The notes under the pieces are model-generated. The model saw only the letters and a program-made list of their open reading frames with translations, was not told the origin of the DNA and ran no database searches. A DNA stretch of 64,000 nt from Cornus controversa (Eukaryota; Streptophyta; Magnoliopsida; Cornales; Cornaceae), in the NCBI GenBank assembly GCA_026545225.1, contig CM048851.1:37101956-37165955 (forward strand), written 5' to 3'. This document shows, in pieces, positions 49,395-60,611 of this stretch (position 1 is its first letter; the number at the start of each line of letters is the position of its first letter). The position numbers and the translations under genes were made by a program.

Positions 49395-49549
49395 ATGTGA
49401 CCCTACCTGTCCTCGGACAGCCAGCCCTCACGAGGGTGTTGGCATGTCACTATCCCTGCATCTCAGGGTCAGAGGCCGTAAGGTAAATCGCTTACTTGAG
49501 CTTGCATACAGATGCTTATCTCAGGGAGTCAATAAGTAAATTCTTGTAA

Positions 49550-49645
49550 CACGAATCAGCGTTTTGGAATTGGAATTAGAGAAAACTTAGTTGAAAATTC
49601 GAATTAGATTTTCTCCAATTCCAATTCTAAGTTACTGATTCGGTG
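49550..49645. repeat. 96-bp imperfect palindrome
   Basis: CACGAATCAG at the left pairs with CTGATTCGGTG at the right. Inner arms also pair (GGAATTGGAATTAGAGAAAA with TTTTCTCCAATTCCAATTC). The shape suits a small foldback MITE. It lies about 155 bp beyond the hAT-like element and may belong to the older sequence that element invaded. Confidence 0.7.
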
Positions 49646-51616
49646 CTTCCAAACATAGCTAGTATGTCTATTCAATGAAAGCGTATCAACTTCTTGTCAA
49701 CGTTCCTTTCATGTAGGACAACATTTTTTATACGTAAAGGAGCTGTTAGCCTATCTCCAGTTAAAAAAAACAGAGTTGTCAGTGTAAAAAATGCTGGCAA
49801 AAAGCTGATATATTACATTTTTATTGAGTAGGTATACCAAAAATGTGGTATGTTTTGCACACCCAATATCTACTCAACGAATTGAGAAGTTGTATACTTG
49901 TATGATTTGCCATGGTCAGATACAATGCAACTTTCAATGAAAAACCAATTGATGCATGACGAATTTTGGGCTTGGGATAGTGGGTTGAACTTGGACCTTG
50001 AACCCTCACAACACTGACCCGGTCTTGATCAATCATGCTCCACATGAAGTCCTTTAATCACAATGCTCAACCCTTAACATTTAATCCAGTTATCTTTATT
50101 CCATTCAAAATCTAATTATTTTCTTGAAAAAGAAAAATGGACAAAATTATTGGTTGATTTTTTATTTTATCTCTTTGAAAAATAATTCACTGATATGGTG
50201 ATATATGGTTGGATGGGATAATACCATTCTTTTAATATTAATATTTATTAAAATTATATTCATTTATCTATTGTTACTAATACCCTCTGCATATAATAAG
50301 ATTGGGTGGTGTTATTGGTGCTTCACAAAACAACTGGTGCACTTCAATTTATGTTTCTATAAAATAAAATGACGAGGCTACCCTCTAAATGGTTCTTAAA
50401 TTTTGTGAACGTTATCTATTTTCTTCTTCTACCTAATCTATCATTTGAGTCGTGAAGCAAAACTTTTTCATTTTTTGTATTTTACATTCATAAAAAATTC
50501 AATTAAAAGACGTCAGATATATTCTTACAGAAAAATTAGAACGCAAATCTCTTGTTTAGTGAAAAAATTACTGTTACTGAAAAAATTGTAAAATTTTTTC
50601 TTCAATGCGGTAAAGGATTGGACTACATATGGATTATGGATTAGTTTGAATCAACTTTTTTTCTATTTATAATAAAATATATTTTTTAATTATTTAATTG
50701 CCCTACTTTTGAATCAAATATTAAAAATACAGTATTCATTTGTTATTTCTAATAAAATAAAATTTGGAGTACTAGCGTAATTTCATGAGCACCGTAAGAT
50801 TTTTATATGTATACAGTGATTAAAGTCAAATGTCCACCAACCAAGACGCGTTACACAACCTAGGGATCGATGATCGTTGTAATTTAATTTGTAACATGGG
50901 AAGTCAGAGTCAGTTTATGTATCCATTTATTTATTTTGGATTCCCGAAGACATTATTAGGTCAGGGTGACTGGTTCATTGATCAACAAGATTGTTTTGAG
51001 TGTTTCTTTATAGCTCATGGTTTATGTGAAAACTGCGGTCTATAGCTTGGTAGTTAAAGACCACAATAAAAAACAACAAACAAGCCACTACTATAGAATT
51101 ATATCTTTTGTGGGATCAAATCAATATAATAATTAACCTTGCCACTTACGCCAAATGGGTCCAAGTTGAAAAGGGTGAGCCCCATTAAAAGTTGTGTCTA
51201 TCCACTTGAGGCAGCCTGCAAAGAATTATTTTATAATAATCTATAAAATAATTTTTGTGAGTTCAACTTAACTTGCAAGGAAGAGATTACATAATTACAT
51301 GTAATATACTCCTTTTGTCTAAATTTTTTTTTATGTTTTGAAAATTTCAAGTTTTTAACAAGACATGCATTTTATGCATTATTCTTTTTTAAAATTTTAT
51401 AATTATTCATTTGAAGTTTAAAAGTTTCCTATATTAGTCTGTCACTTCTTAGATTTTCTTTTCTTATTCACGGATTAAATTTATGAAAAAAAAATTGTCA
51501 ACCTTTGAGATTTGATTGATCTTACCTTGAGACCCTGTCATTAGTTGACCGTTAAAAACATTAATAGTCAACTAATTTAAAAAATTAAAATATCAAAACT
51601 ACCCTCTCTTGTTACA
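49646..51616. other. Gene-free spacer
   Basis: AT-rich spacer. The longest frames (49821-50045 minus, 50830-51045 plus) lack recognisable domains or splice context. A segment near 51500-51600 has wording like the outer part of TIR elements (a run starting GTCAACCTTTGAG), possibly an old remnant. Confidence 0.4.
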
Positions 51617-51868
51617 AAATTACTAGGGTAAACATTAGTGACACCCCTGAGGTTTGATGTAATTTCACTCGGCTACAATTTCGTGAAATTTCATCACAAA
51701 CATCCCCTGAAGTTTGCTCCGTTTGACATATACACTTTTGCCGTCTACTGGACAATATGTTAGGACTCTGACACCATGTAAAATGACCTTATGCCCCCTT
51801 TGACTTGTAAAAAGACATATTTGGCTTATAAAATGACCTTCATGCTCCTTTATATATATATATATATA

Positions 51869-52668
51869 TGGCAAATTACTTTGACCTCCCTTGAGGTTTG
51901 CCTTTATTACCCACAAATTAAACTTTCTAAAAAAATTCAATCAACCTCCTTTCAGGTTTCATTGACTTAACTCTAATTACCCATACCATTAATTCATATA
52001 TTGAAATTCTAAAATTACCCTTCCTATAATAAACATTACTCATTTTGCACAGTTTATTAATTTTTAATTAAAACTAACCTCATATTTAAACATATACATA
52101 TAACTTCCATATATATACAATTATTATTACATATACACATCTACATCCCTTAACTCTCCCCTTCGTCACCGACATCACCATCTCTTCCAACGCCGACAGC
52201 ACCTCTTCCTCCCACCGCTAGCACATAAACCCCTCATCCCACCATCGACACGAAAACCCCTCATCCCACCACTGACACAAAAATATTATTTTATTTTTTT
52301 CGAAAGCAGAAATGATGATTATTAACACTTGAAAGCATATACTAGATAACAAATTGCTTTTCTTTCCTTGTCGTTTTAATTTTTTTATTTTTTTTAATTC
52401 ATTTATTGGTATAAAAAGAATATAGTGTATCTAATTCAATGATTTCGCAAAACTTAAGATCTTAAGATACTATCTTAAAATACATCATTCAATTAATAAA
52501 CTGTGCAAAATGAGTAAGGTTTATTATAGGAATGGTAATTTTGGAATTTCAATTTATGAATTAATGGTATGGGTGGTAAGAGTTAAGTTAATGAAATTTC
52601 AAGCGAGGTTGACTGATTTTTTTTAGAAAGTTTAATTTGTGGATAATAAAGGCAAACCTCAGGGGTTG
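51869..52668. mobile_element. Nested TIR element with arms of about 200 bp
   Basis: The left arm (from GCAAATTACTTTGACC) and the right arm read on the other strand share GAGGTTTGCCTTTATTA, CACAAATTAAACTTTCTAAA, CCCATACCATTAATTCATA and CTCATTTTGCACAGTTTATT. This covers nearly 200 bp with few differences. It sits at a (TA)n tract, which blurs its borders. The centre holds a short CCAC/CACC-rich stretch near 52140-52275. A fragment of the same family lies at 61900-62047. Confidence 0.75.
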
Positions 52669-52944
52669 CTTATATGTATATGTATATGCACATTGAAAAA
52701 TGCACAGAGAGCCGGAACCACCCACAACCGAACTATCACACCAAACAACTCCACTGCCCAAACTACCTCACCATGCACAGACCCACGTCCACAACTCCAC
52801 CATTGTTGAGCATTGTTTATAGCCGAGCACCATCAACGGACATCATGCGAGCAACACCATGCACAACCAGATCCACCAACCCAAATGGTTCTCCACTGTC
52901 AAAGCACGCCATCACCGGAACTACCTTCACCAAGGACCACCAGT

Positions 52945-54160
52945 GTCTGTTCGTTGATGGAACTTTGATGACGGTGAAGCTTGGTTCCGATGATGACATC
53001 GGTTAAGCTCGACCATGAGGATGGATGATCGACAGTGGACTGTGATGGGTCTTTTCAGTTGGCAGCCTCATTGGTTGAAGCTGTCATGGTGGTAGTGATG
53101 GTGGTTTGATGTGAGGACGGTAGTGGTGACAGAATGATGCTCCATGATGGTTGGTTACTATTTCACAGTAGAGTTCATAATTCGGCATAACTTGAGTCTT
53201 CCTGAACAGTGCCTGTGAAGCTTGCTATGGTTGTGGCTCTGTTCATTGATAGAGTTTTAATGACTATTTTCGGTAATAACGTCGGTTGAACTCGACCGTG
53301 AGGATGAATGATGGGTAGTGGACTATGATGGGTTGTTTTAATTTGAAGTTTTGTTGGTTGAAGTTGTCATGGTGGTGTTGATGGTGGTTTGCTATGAGGA
53401 TGGTGGTGGTGATAGAATGGTGCTCTATGGTGGTTAGTTATTGTTCCGGTAGTGGAGTTCATGATTTGGCAGAGCATGGGTCTTCATGGAGAGTGGTTGT
53501 AAAGCTTGCTATGGTCATGGGTTTGTTCGTTGATGGAGCTTTGATGATGGTGGAGCTTGGTTACGGTGATGATGTCGGTTGAGCTCCGCCGTGAGGACGA
53601 ATGATGGGCAGTGGATTGTGATAGGTCTTTTTGGTCTGAAGCTCCGTTGGTTGAAGTTGTTATGGTGGTGTTGACGGTGGTTTGTTGTAAGGATGGCGGT
53701 GGTGACGGAATGGTGCTCCATGGTGGTTGTTGGTTACTGTTCTGGCAGTAGAGTTAATGGTTTGGCAGAGCTTGGATCTTCATGGACGGTAGTTATAAAG
53801 CTTGCTATGGTCATAGGTTTGTTCGTTGATGGAGCCTTGATGATGGTGGAGCTTGGTTCTGATGATGACGTCAGTTGAGCTCGGTCGTGAGGATAGATGA
53901 TGGGTAGTGAACTGTGATGGGTTTTTTCATTTGGAAGCTTCGTTGGTTGAAGTAGTCGTGGTGGTGTTGATGGTGGTTTACTGTGAGGAAGGTGGTGGTG
54001 ACGGAATGGTGCTCCGTGGTGGCTAGTTACTGTTCCGGCAGTGAAGTTCATGGACGATGACTATGAAGCTTGTTATGGTTGTGAGGACGGATGATGACAA
54101 TGGAGCTTGGTTTCGGTGATGACGTCGGTTGAGCTCGGCGGTGAGGACGGATGATGGTAG
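52945..54160 (+). repeat. Tandem array of 254-296 bp units (about four to five copies)
   Basis: The landmark (C/A)GGTT or CAGTT preceding (A/G)AGCTC falls at 53000, 53283, 53576, 53872 and 54126, giving spacings of 283, 293, 296 and 254. Each unit contains GTGGTGGTGA, AATGGTGCTC, TTGGTTGAAG and GTTCGTTGATGGAGC-like segments. It is G/T-rich on the plus strand and clearly different from neighbouring AT-rich DNA. Each unit has short open frames on both strands, but none crosses a whole unit boundary. Confidence 0.85.
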
Positions 54161-54172
54161 AGATGATGAACA

Positions 54173-54201
<29 letters not shown>

Positions 54202-54204
<3 letters not shown>

Positions 54205-54378
54205 TGTTTTTGAAGATGGTTTAAGCAATTTGCAGAAAATCATGTCTTTATCTATATAGTAATACATTTTGGATATACTTTTAGATGCATAAGTCCATGT
54301 CTATATATATATATATATTACTATATAGATAAAGACATGATTTTCTGCAAATTGCTTAAACCATCTTCAAAAACAGTA
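54202..54378. repeat. Perfect 63-bp inverted repeat with 51-bp loop
   Basis: 54202-54264 (starting TACTGTTTTTGAAGATGG) and 54316-54378 (ending CTTCAAAAACAGTA) are exact reverse complements by eye. The loop is 54265-54315 and includes a (TA)n run. Perfect arms imply recent formation or selection or gene conversion. It lies inside the 51626-55274 element, just right of the tandem array. Confidence 0.9.
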
Positions 54379-54914
54379 CCCCAAGATGTATTATATTATA
54401 TAGATAACCATTTAAAATGTAAGACACAACAAATCCCTAATGTTATGATCATCATGCCACATATATGTAGTTGTTGTGTTGACTGAGACTTTATCCAGAA
54501 TATCCTAGCATTTGGTAGAAACCTTAAATCCCTTAATGACACACTTGTGCACATGCATGCATACCAGGGAAAAAGAAATAAGGCAAAGAATAAATATATT
54601 AAATAAATATCCTGAATAAATTTAATTTGTACATTTGATACTACTTTTGACTACAATAATATGAGAAATTTAAAACAACCCCTATTTTCTCTGGTAGTAA
54701 TTTAGAAGGCTGGGTCATGAATGATATATATAGCCCATAGGCCGTAAACATCTATAAAGAGAGAGAGAGAGAGAGATTATTTGTGGTGCCAACGATGAGG
54801 TTGAAGGATCAAAACTTTCTTTGAGGTCAAAGTTGGCATTGGTTTTGTTCGCTCCACCATCACCTTCCTCTCTTACATTCATTTATATATAGATTTAAAT
54901 AGAGATGATGAACG

Positions 54915-54918
<4 letters not shown>

Positions 54919-54975
<57 letters not shown>
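54919..54975 (+). repeat. Long (AT)n microsatellite
   Basis: An uninterrupted AT dinucleotide run preceded by GATGATGAACGGTGC. A near copy of that leader (GATGATGAACAGT) precedes the (TA)n run at about 54165-54203, so leader plus microsatellite appear duplicated. Confidence 0.85.
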
Positions 54976-54977
<2 letters not shown>

Positions 54978-55852
54978 GGTGATGGATGTGGGTGGTGGAG
55001 AGGGGTTAGTTGTGATGGTGGAAAGGGGGAGGGATGGATGGGTGGGGCCCGGAGAGGAAAAGAAATATTATTGGGGCGAATTGGTCCTTTCATATACATT
55101 TTTTTAAAATTATTATAAAATGAAGGGCAATTATGACATTTCACGTCAAATTTAACGTCGTTCTAATACCATTTGGATAGAAAAGCTGACAAGGGGTGTT
55201 TGTGATAAAATTTCATGAAATTGTAGCCGCATGAAATTACATCAAACCTTAGGGGGTGACAATGATATTTACCCAAATTACTAAATAAGCCTTGGTCACT
55301 TTTTGAAAGTTCAATTTTAGCCTTAATATATTGGACCTTTATTACTTAAGAAGAAGAAGAAAGCAAAAATAAGAAATGAAAGTTTTTTTTTTCCCATCAA
55401 GTAGAATCCAAAGAAAATTACTTGTGAATATAGCGTGAAATGAGTAGATTGGAAATAGATTCATATAAATCTGAATACATATTTATGTATTAAGGCCATC
55501 CACTATGGCTTTGCCGAAAGTACTTCTCCAGATTCAATTTCTAGTCAGCCACGTCAGTATTTTAGCCAGCCACATCAGTATGTCAGGATCTCCGAATTTT
55601 GGCTTCACAACAGCTTCTCCAGATTTCGCCAGCCAAAAATAATAATATTTTAATAACTTTTTAATTTTTTTACAATTTAAATTTAAAATTATTAAATATT
55701 TTTTTATTTATTTACTAACGGCTATATTCCCAACGACTATATTTTTCATCTTATATAAACATTCATTTGTTCATTTATAAAATTATCACTACTTTCATCT
55801 ATTTCATTCTTCCAAAAGTTCATTCACTATCTCTTTCAATTTTGAAATTTCA

Positions 55853-57175
55853 ATGGCTTCGTCATCACGACCTATGCCAGATTCTAATTATCCACGTTCT
55901 TCGTCATCCTCTTCATCAATAGATCTTGACAAATTGTTTGAACACCATATATCTACCTACAAGAAAATTCTGAGCTGTTGTACGTCGGAGATTGTAGTGC
56001 AAGTATTTCAACCACCTCAGAGGCGGTGGCTCATTCATCGTAACAGAGAAAGAAGCTATCGTTAACTAATGAAAGACTATTTTGACGAGAATTGCTTATA
56101 TACACCTCAGCAATTTCATAAACATTTTAAAATGCGCCGAGAACTATTTTTTCATATCTTGAATGATGTTCAAGCTTTTGATGACTTCTTCATCCAAAAA
56201 AGGGACGCGAGTGGTCGTTTAGGGTTATTTTCTATACAGAGAATGAAAACTACAATACGCATTCTCACATATGGTGGACAAGCCAATTCATTTGACGTGT
56301 ATATTAAAATTGGCGAGATTGCTACAATTAGTTGCTTAAAGGCATTTTGTACTGCTGGTGTTGCTGTATATGAGCAGTAGTACATGTGCGAACCAAACAA
56401 AATCGACATCGCATAACTACTTCCAAAATAAGAAGCTAGAGGATTCCGAGGTATGATTGGTTCTATCGACTGTATGCATGGGGAGTAGAAGAATTATCCA
56501 GTGGCGTGGCATGACAAGCACAAAGGCTGTACCCATAATGATACTCTAATATTGGAGGCGGTAGCCTCAAAAGATCTGTGGATTTGACATTCTTTTTTTG
56601 GAATGGCTGGTTTACACAATGATATAAATGTGTTGGATCATGCTTCCATATTCATCCGTATTGTCAGTGGTAGAATGCCTCCGGTTAATTATGTGATAAA
56701 TGAGCATCAGTATAACATGAAGTATTACCTGTATGATTGAATATATCCCAAATGGGCAACTTTGATACGGACCATCCCAAATCCAAGAACTTCAAAACAA
56801 AAAAATGTTTGTTGAAAAACAAGATGCATGCAGGAAGATGTGAAGTGGGTCTTTGAAGTCTTGCAAATTAAGTGAACAATACTGCAATGACCAGTTAAAT
56901 ATTAAGAGAATATGGACTTGCGTCTCATAATGAGAACGTCCATAATCCTTCATAACATGATCATTGAAGATGAGCGTCACGACAATACTGAAATTTGACT
57001 ACCACCAGAAGAGAGTATCTTGAATCACACTCGAAGATTAGACTCCAATGTTTTTGTGGCACACATCTATGTTTGCCAAACTCAGTACTGTAACAGAGAG
57101 CCAAATACGTAATTGAGGAAGAATCTAATAAAACAGATGTGGAATCAGATTGGTGATTCATATAAAGATCTTTAA
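55853..57175 (+). pseudogene. PIF/Harbinger transposase, copy 2, many stops
   Basis: Begins MASSSRPMPDSNYPRSSS, close to copy 1 at 28417. It continues RLMKDYFDENCLYTPQQFH-like sequence, then FFIQKRDASGRLGLFSIQRM, GMIGSIDCMHGE, NYPVAWHDKHKG, HNDINVLDHASIF, LIMRTSIILHNMIIEDERH, and ends near 57175 with QIGDSYKDL. Stops interrupt it repeatedly. At the CMHWEW signature the first Trp is Gly and the second is TAG. At the VERTFGVLQ signature of copy 1 it reads DVKWVFEVLQ, so the conserved Glu is replaced by Lys. It is inactive. The frame is otherwise collinear with copy 1. Confidence 0.9.
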
Positions 57176-57312
57176 ATGATGTTATTTTTTTTTTGTACTC
57201 TTATCTTTAAGTTATGTTGATTTTTTATGTACTCCTTTTTTTGAGTTATGTTGTATTTTTATACTATTAAGATGTTATAAAATATTAAGCAATAAAATTT
57301 TGTTTATGAAAT

Positions 57313-57450
57313 TGTCTTTAACACGATACAATATCTATAATGAATAAAAAAAATAGTATAACATAAGTTAAAACTATACAATATCCATAATGAATTAAAA
57401 AAAATAACATAAATTAAAATGATACAATATCCATTATGGATTAAACAAGT
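57313..57450 (+). repeat. Palindrome-bearing repeats between the two Harbinger genes
   Basis: Three units of about 48 bp (from about 57313, 57363 and 57409) share GATACAATATCCAT(A/T)ATG and the preceding AAGTTAAAA-type sequence with the array at 29996-30160 of element 1. The third unit keeps the palindrome ATCCATTATGGAT. The array sits in the gap between the convergent transposase and ORF1. Confidence 0.78.
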
Positions 57451-57490
57451 CCTATGGACTACACAAATTATCATCTGCTTCTGCACACAT

Positions 57491-58651
57491 TCACTCATAT
57501 ATCTGCTGTTGTTTTCGGATAAAACATGCTTTCTGTAATTTTGTTGGCATTGATTTTGGATCTTTTAGCATCAAATCCTCTTCTCAGATTTTTTCTTCTT
57601 GTAATTCTCTCTCCCGTTATCTTTTAATCTGTTTCAGCTTTGTCTTTATAATAATATTTGTTTGGCAGTCAAGTTTGAATGTTGCTTGCTGGAAACTGAC
57701 CTCGAATGACGAGTGTGAGGTCTCATATTTTGGTTGTTTCTTCTTATTTCGGCTCTATTTCGCTGCCTTCAGTCCTACTGGTCACTCTAACGGTTGAGAT
57801 TTAGCAATACTGGATGAATATTCATTTATGTCGGACTATGCAAATCCTTCGGAAGGAATACCTTCGTACACTCCATTACTTAATGGACTTGATGGGTTTG
57901 AGTGAGCAACAGGCTCGTTGATATTGATTCCAATACTCATCTTCTTCGCATGTGCAATTTTAGATTTATTTTTTCCTTGATCGAGACAATATGCATGTCA
58001 TTTTGGAGAATCTTTCAAAATGTTTCAACAAACATGGAGTTTAAAGTCCTCATTCATAGTGAATTTATATAAATGTTGAGTTGTTGTAATTTGTTTTAAA
58101 TAATTACACAATAATTAGAACCGAATTACTTAAAATAATTATTTATTAAATACGATCAAGTAAAAAAATTAATTAAAATTATGAACTTACTATATCATAA
58201 TTGTTGAAGCCACTGGTCTGATTATTTTCAATTGTAAGCAAGCATCCAGACCACTTATTCATTTTTTCTTGGATGGTGGACCGGTGATTTGCTAAACCTC
58301 CATCACCTCGGGCAGTTGGAGCCCCAAGTTGCACTTGAAATTCGACGAGAATTTTTTGTCATAACATCGACTTCGCTTGGTCCGCACCGATCATCGAATT
58401 ACTGCTAGCTTCTAATCACGCATTGCAGAAAGCTAAATCTTCTTTGTTAGACCAGTTAGGCATTCGAGGAACCAGTTATTTTTGAGAAGGTCTGACATTA
58501 CTGGATTGATGCAATACCGACAAATAAAATGCAGTTGATTGATAAGATGAAAATTGAGAATCGCCACCATAATATTGATAAGAGCCGTCAAATGATAAAA
58601 AATATCATTTGATAAAGGGTTAAAGTTGAAATTTGATGGTGTTGAATCCAT
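57491..58651 (-). pseudogene. Harbinger ORF1 (Myb/SANT plus NAM-associated C-terminal type), decayed
   Basis: The accompanying DNA-binding protein of plant PIF/Harbinger elements, thought to help bring the transposase to the ends and into the nucleus. The start frame MDSTPSNFNFNP opens at 58651. After a frameshift comes NWSNKEDLAFCNA with a stop, LEASSNSMIGADQAKSML with a stop, and QKILVEFQVQLGAPTARG. An intron-like gap (about 58090-58187) follows. Then come the FK..HCWNILKDSPKW-type block, KMSIGIN, PVGLKAAK, and LMLKDPKSMPTKLQ to RKQQQIYE. At four positions where the family has Trp the codon reads TGA (58418-58416, 58361-58359, 58026-58024, 58000-57998). Not functional. Confidence 0.8.
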
Positions 58652-59754
58652 GAAATTGGATTTTGTAAAAAAAATTAACTAAGATTGAGAAAATAAAAAT
58701 GATTCTAGACTTAGGAGGAGAAAATATGAATTTTTGGTTGTGAAATTAATGAATGTAGGGGGGTGTATTTATAAGGATGAAAAAAGTAACCAAAAACTAA
58801 AATTTTAATTATCTAAAACTCAATAGAGTCGTTTTAGGCACTGTTTGGCTCTGCCAAATGGTGCCTTAACGACTATTTCGCAGACATCTAATTTAAAAAA
58901 AAAATTGCAATAAAAGTAATAAAAAAAAGGGCTTATGGGCAACTAAATAGGTCCTTAGGGCCTGTTTGGAGGTGCAACAGTCATATGACCGTTGCAGGAC
59001 ACGTGGCTCTCTGAGAGCGCGCTGTGTATTTTTTTTTTAAAAATAACTTACCGAAATAACGTTGTTTCGGTAAGTGATTTTTTTTTTAAAAAAATATGGA
59101 CCCGCATTAAAGCGAGCCCACATGAACAAAGTTGGCTTAGTGGTTCGCTGGCAAGCGAACCATTTAGCCAAGCAATGGCCTGGCTCACTTTTTTGGCCAG
59201 GCCATTGCAGCCCAACAATGGCTTTTGGATCGCTAGAATGGGTTCTAGCGAACCCATTGTAGTACTCGAATATTAAGATCCATATCTAAATCCAAATTGT
59301 TAAATTATATTGATAATTCATATCTAACCTATAATTTTAATGGATAATCCAAACTAATCTTAATATAGTAACAGGGGTTCAATTTATATTGTATATCGGA
59401 TTAAACCTTACAATTTTAATGCACATTTATATCCAAATCCGATTAAATTTCAGAATAGATCTTTTAAGAAACATTCATATTTTAAATTTATAATCCATAA
59501 AAAATAATAAATAAATTGGATCATGTATTTGAGGCAACCTTAATCTATTTCATCTGTAAGCCTTTTTCTTCGATCGCATATACTTTTGTGGTTTTATTTG
59601 ATCCTAATGTTTACATCCTAATTGGGCATTTGGTCATATGACCAAAAAAGTGGGTTCATATGCAAAACATACGACTATAATCAATGCATGGAATGTAAGG
59701 TCATTGAAGTGAGCGACACGTAAGCATTCGAACCCCATCTTCAAAGCCCTTATG

Positions 59755-60057
59755 CTAGGACCGTACTCCCCAAGATTTGGAAACTCTCATACGACCGAAA
59801 GAATTTCTACCGATCCCACCTACTTTTGTCAAATCAGCATATGCTCCATGTTGAACAAGATATAATTGAAAAACTGAGCACTTGAGTGCTTGACACCAAA
59901 AAGGGCGTCCCAAGTTCTCATATCCAGCTTCGGCGCTTCGCTCCCTTCGGCGCTGTAATTTGAATGTCTCATCTGTGTCAGTTGTAACCATTACCCTCAT
60001 GTGAGCAATTGCCAGCTTTCCACATACTTCATCTCGATCGTCCACGAAGAAGATCAT
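59755..60057 (-). other. Unassigned 100-codon open frame
   Basis: It begins MIFFVDDRDEVCGKLAIAHM and ends SKSWGVRS. Composition is less AT-biased than the surroundings, and a TATTTATAATAG box lies about 30-45 bases upstream on the same strand. I recognise no domain. It may be a gene fragment carried by a transposon, or chance. Not called as a gene. Confidence 0.25.
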
Positions 60058-60468
60058 CCAACGATTATCTTGTCCAGCTCCTATTATAAATAGAATTTAT
60101 TTATGTTTGAGCAAATGTCCTTCACCAACACACCTAAATTACATATTTGCATCAACTCCAAGCCTTCCATACTTAGTTTCTTTTCAAGCTCACTTCAACA
60201 GTGTAACCTTAACTTACTTTATTGCACTTATATTCTTTCATTAGTGTAATATTGTAGCTTTAATTTTCATTTCATGCATTTAATCAGCTTTCAATATTGT
60301 AAGTTAGGTTTTCTATCAACCATTGGATTTGTTGTATGAATGTTATAGGGTTAGATGAGAAACCCCTAGAACACAGCTGTAAGAAGCCAAGAAGGCAGCA
60401 ACCCCTCTGGCCTTTGCACCGGACTTCTTCAACTCCGCCGGCGACAACAAGATTTCTTTTTTTTCTTT

Positions 60469-60471
<3 letters not shown>

Positions 60472-60505
<34 letters not shown>
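60472..60505 (+). repeat. (CT)n(CA)n microsatellite
   Basis: Two adjacent dinucleotide runs in gene-free DNA. Confidence 0.85.
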
Positions 60506-60611
60506 ATATTTCCACACTAACACCATTGGTTGAATCCAAGATTGATGGTTGGGATTGGAAGATGTTGAAAGGAGACGATTAGAGAAATCGGTTGATTAAT
60601 GAGTGAACTTA

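Larger units (their letters stand above)
51626..55274. mobile_element. Large MULE-like TIR element, 3649 bp, perfect 9-bp target duplication
   Basis: The 9-bp AAATTACTA flanks it on both sides (51617-51625, 55275-55283). The left end GGGTAAACATTAGTGACAC and the right end on the other strand GGGTAAATATCATTGTCAC continue similar for at least 80 bp (shared GGTTTGATGTAATTTCA, CGGCTACAATTTC, ATCACAAACA). No MURA-type transposase frame is seen. The interior holds a nested TIR element, a roughly 290-bp tandem array much richer in G on the plus strand than its surroundings, a perfect inverted repeat, and several (TA)n runs. A non-autonomous element that acquired foreign sequence is the simplest reading. 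Confidence 0.88.
55493..59272 (+). mobile_element. PIF/Harbinger element 2, two-gene type, 3780 bp
   Basis: TTA at 55490-55492 and 59273-59275 marks the target duplication. The left end is AGGCCATCCACTATGG; the right end on the other strand reads GAGTACTACAATGGGTTCGC, a degenerate match. Inside are a transposase pseudogene (55853-57175, plus), a palindrome-bearing repeat array (57313-57450) and a Myb/NAM-type ORF1 pseudogene (about 57491-58651, minus). This is the full two-gene layout of autonomous PIF/Harbinger elements, with both genes decayed. Its last 300 bp contain further GC-rich hairpin-forming sequence. Confidence 0.82.

Noticed and set aside
53394..54051. Several 60-105 codon frames in the tandem array
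   Set aside because: They recur because the DNA unit recurs; each is closed by a stop within one unit and none has a known domain.
57998..58418. TGA read as Trp (code change) in ORF1
   Set aside because: Host genes in the window use TGA as stop and TGG as Trp; a frameshift and other lesions in the same ORF show simple decay.
60284..60533. Overlapping 65- and 80-codon frames on both strands
   Set aside because: Both run through the (CT)n(CA)n microsatellite and have no supporting motif.
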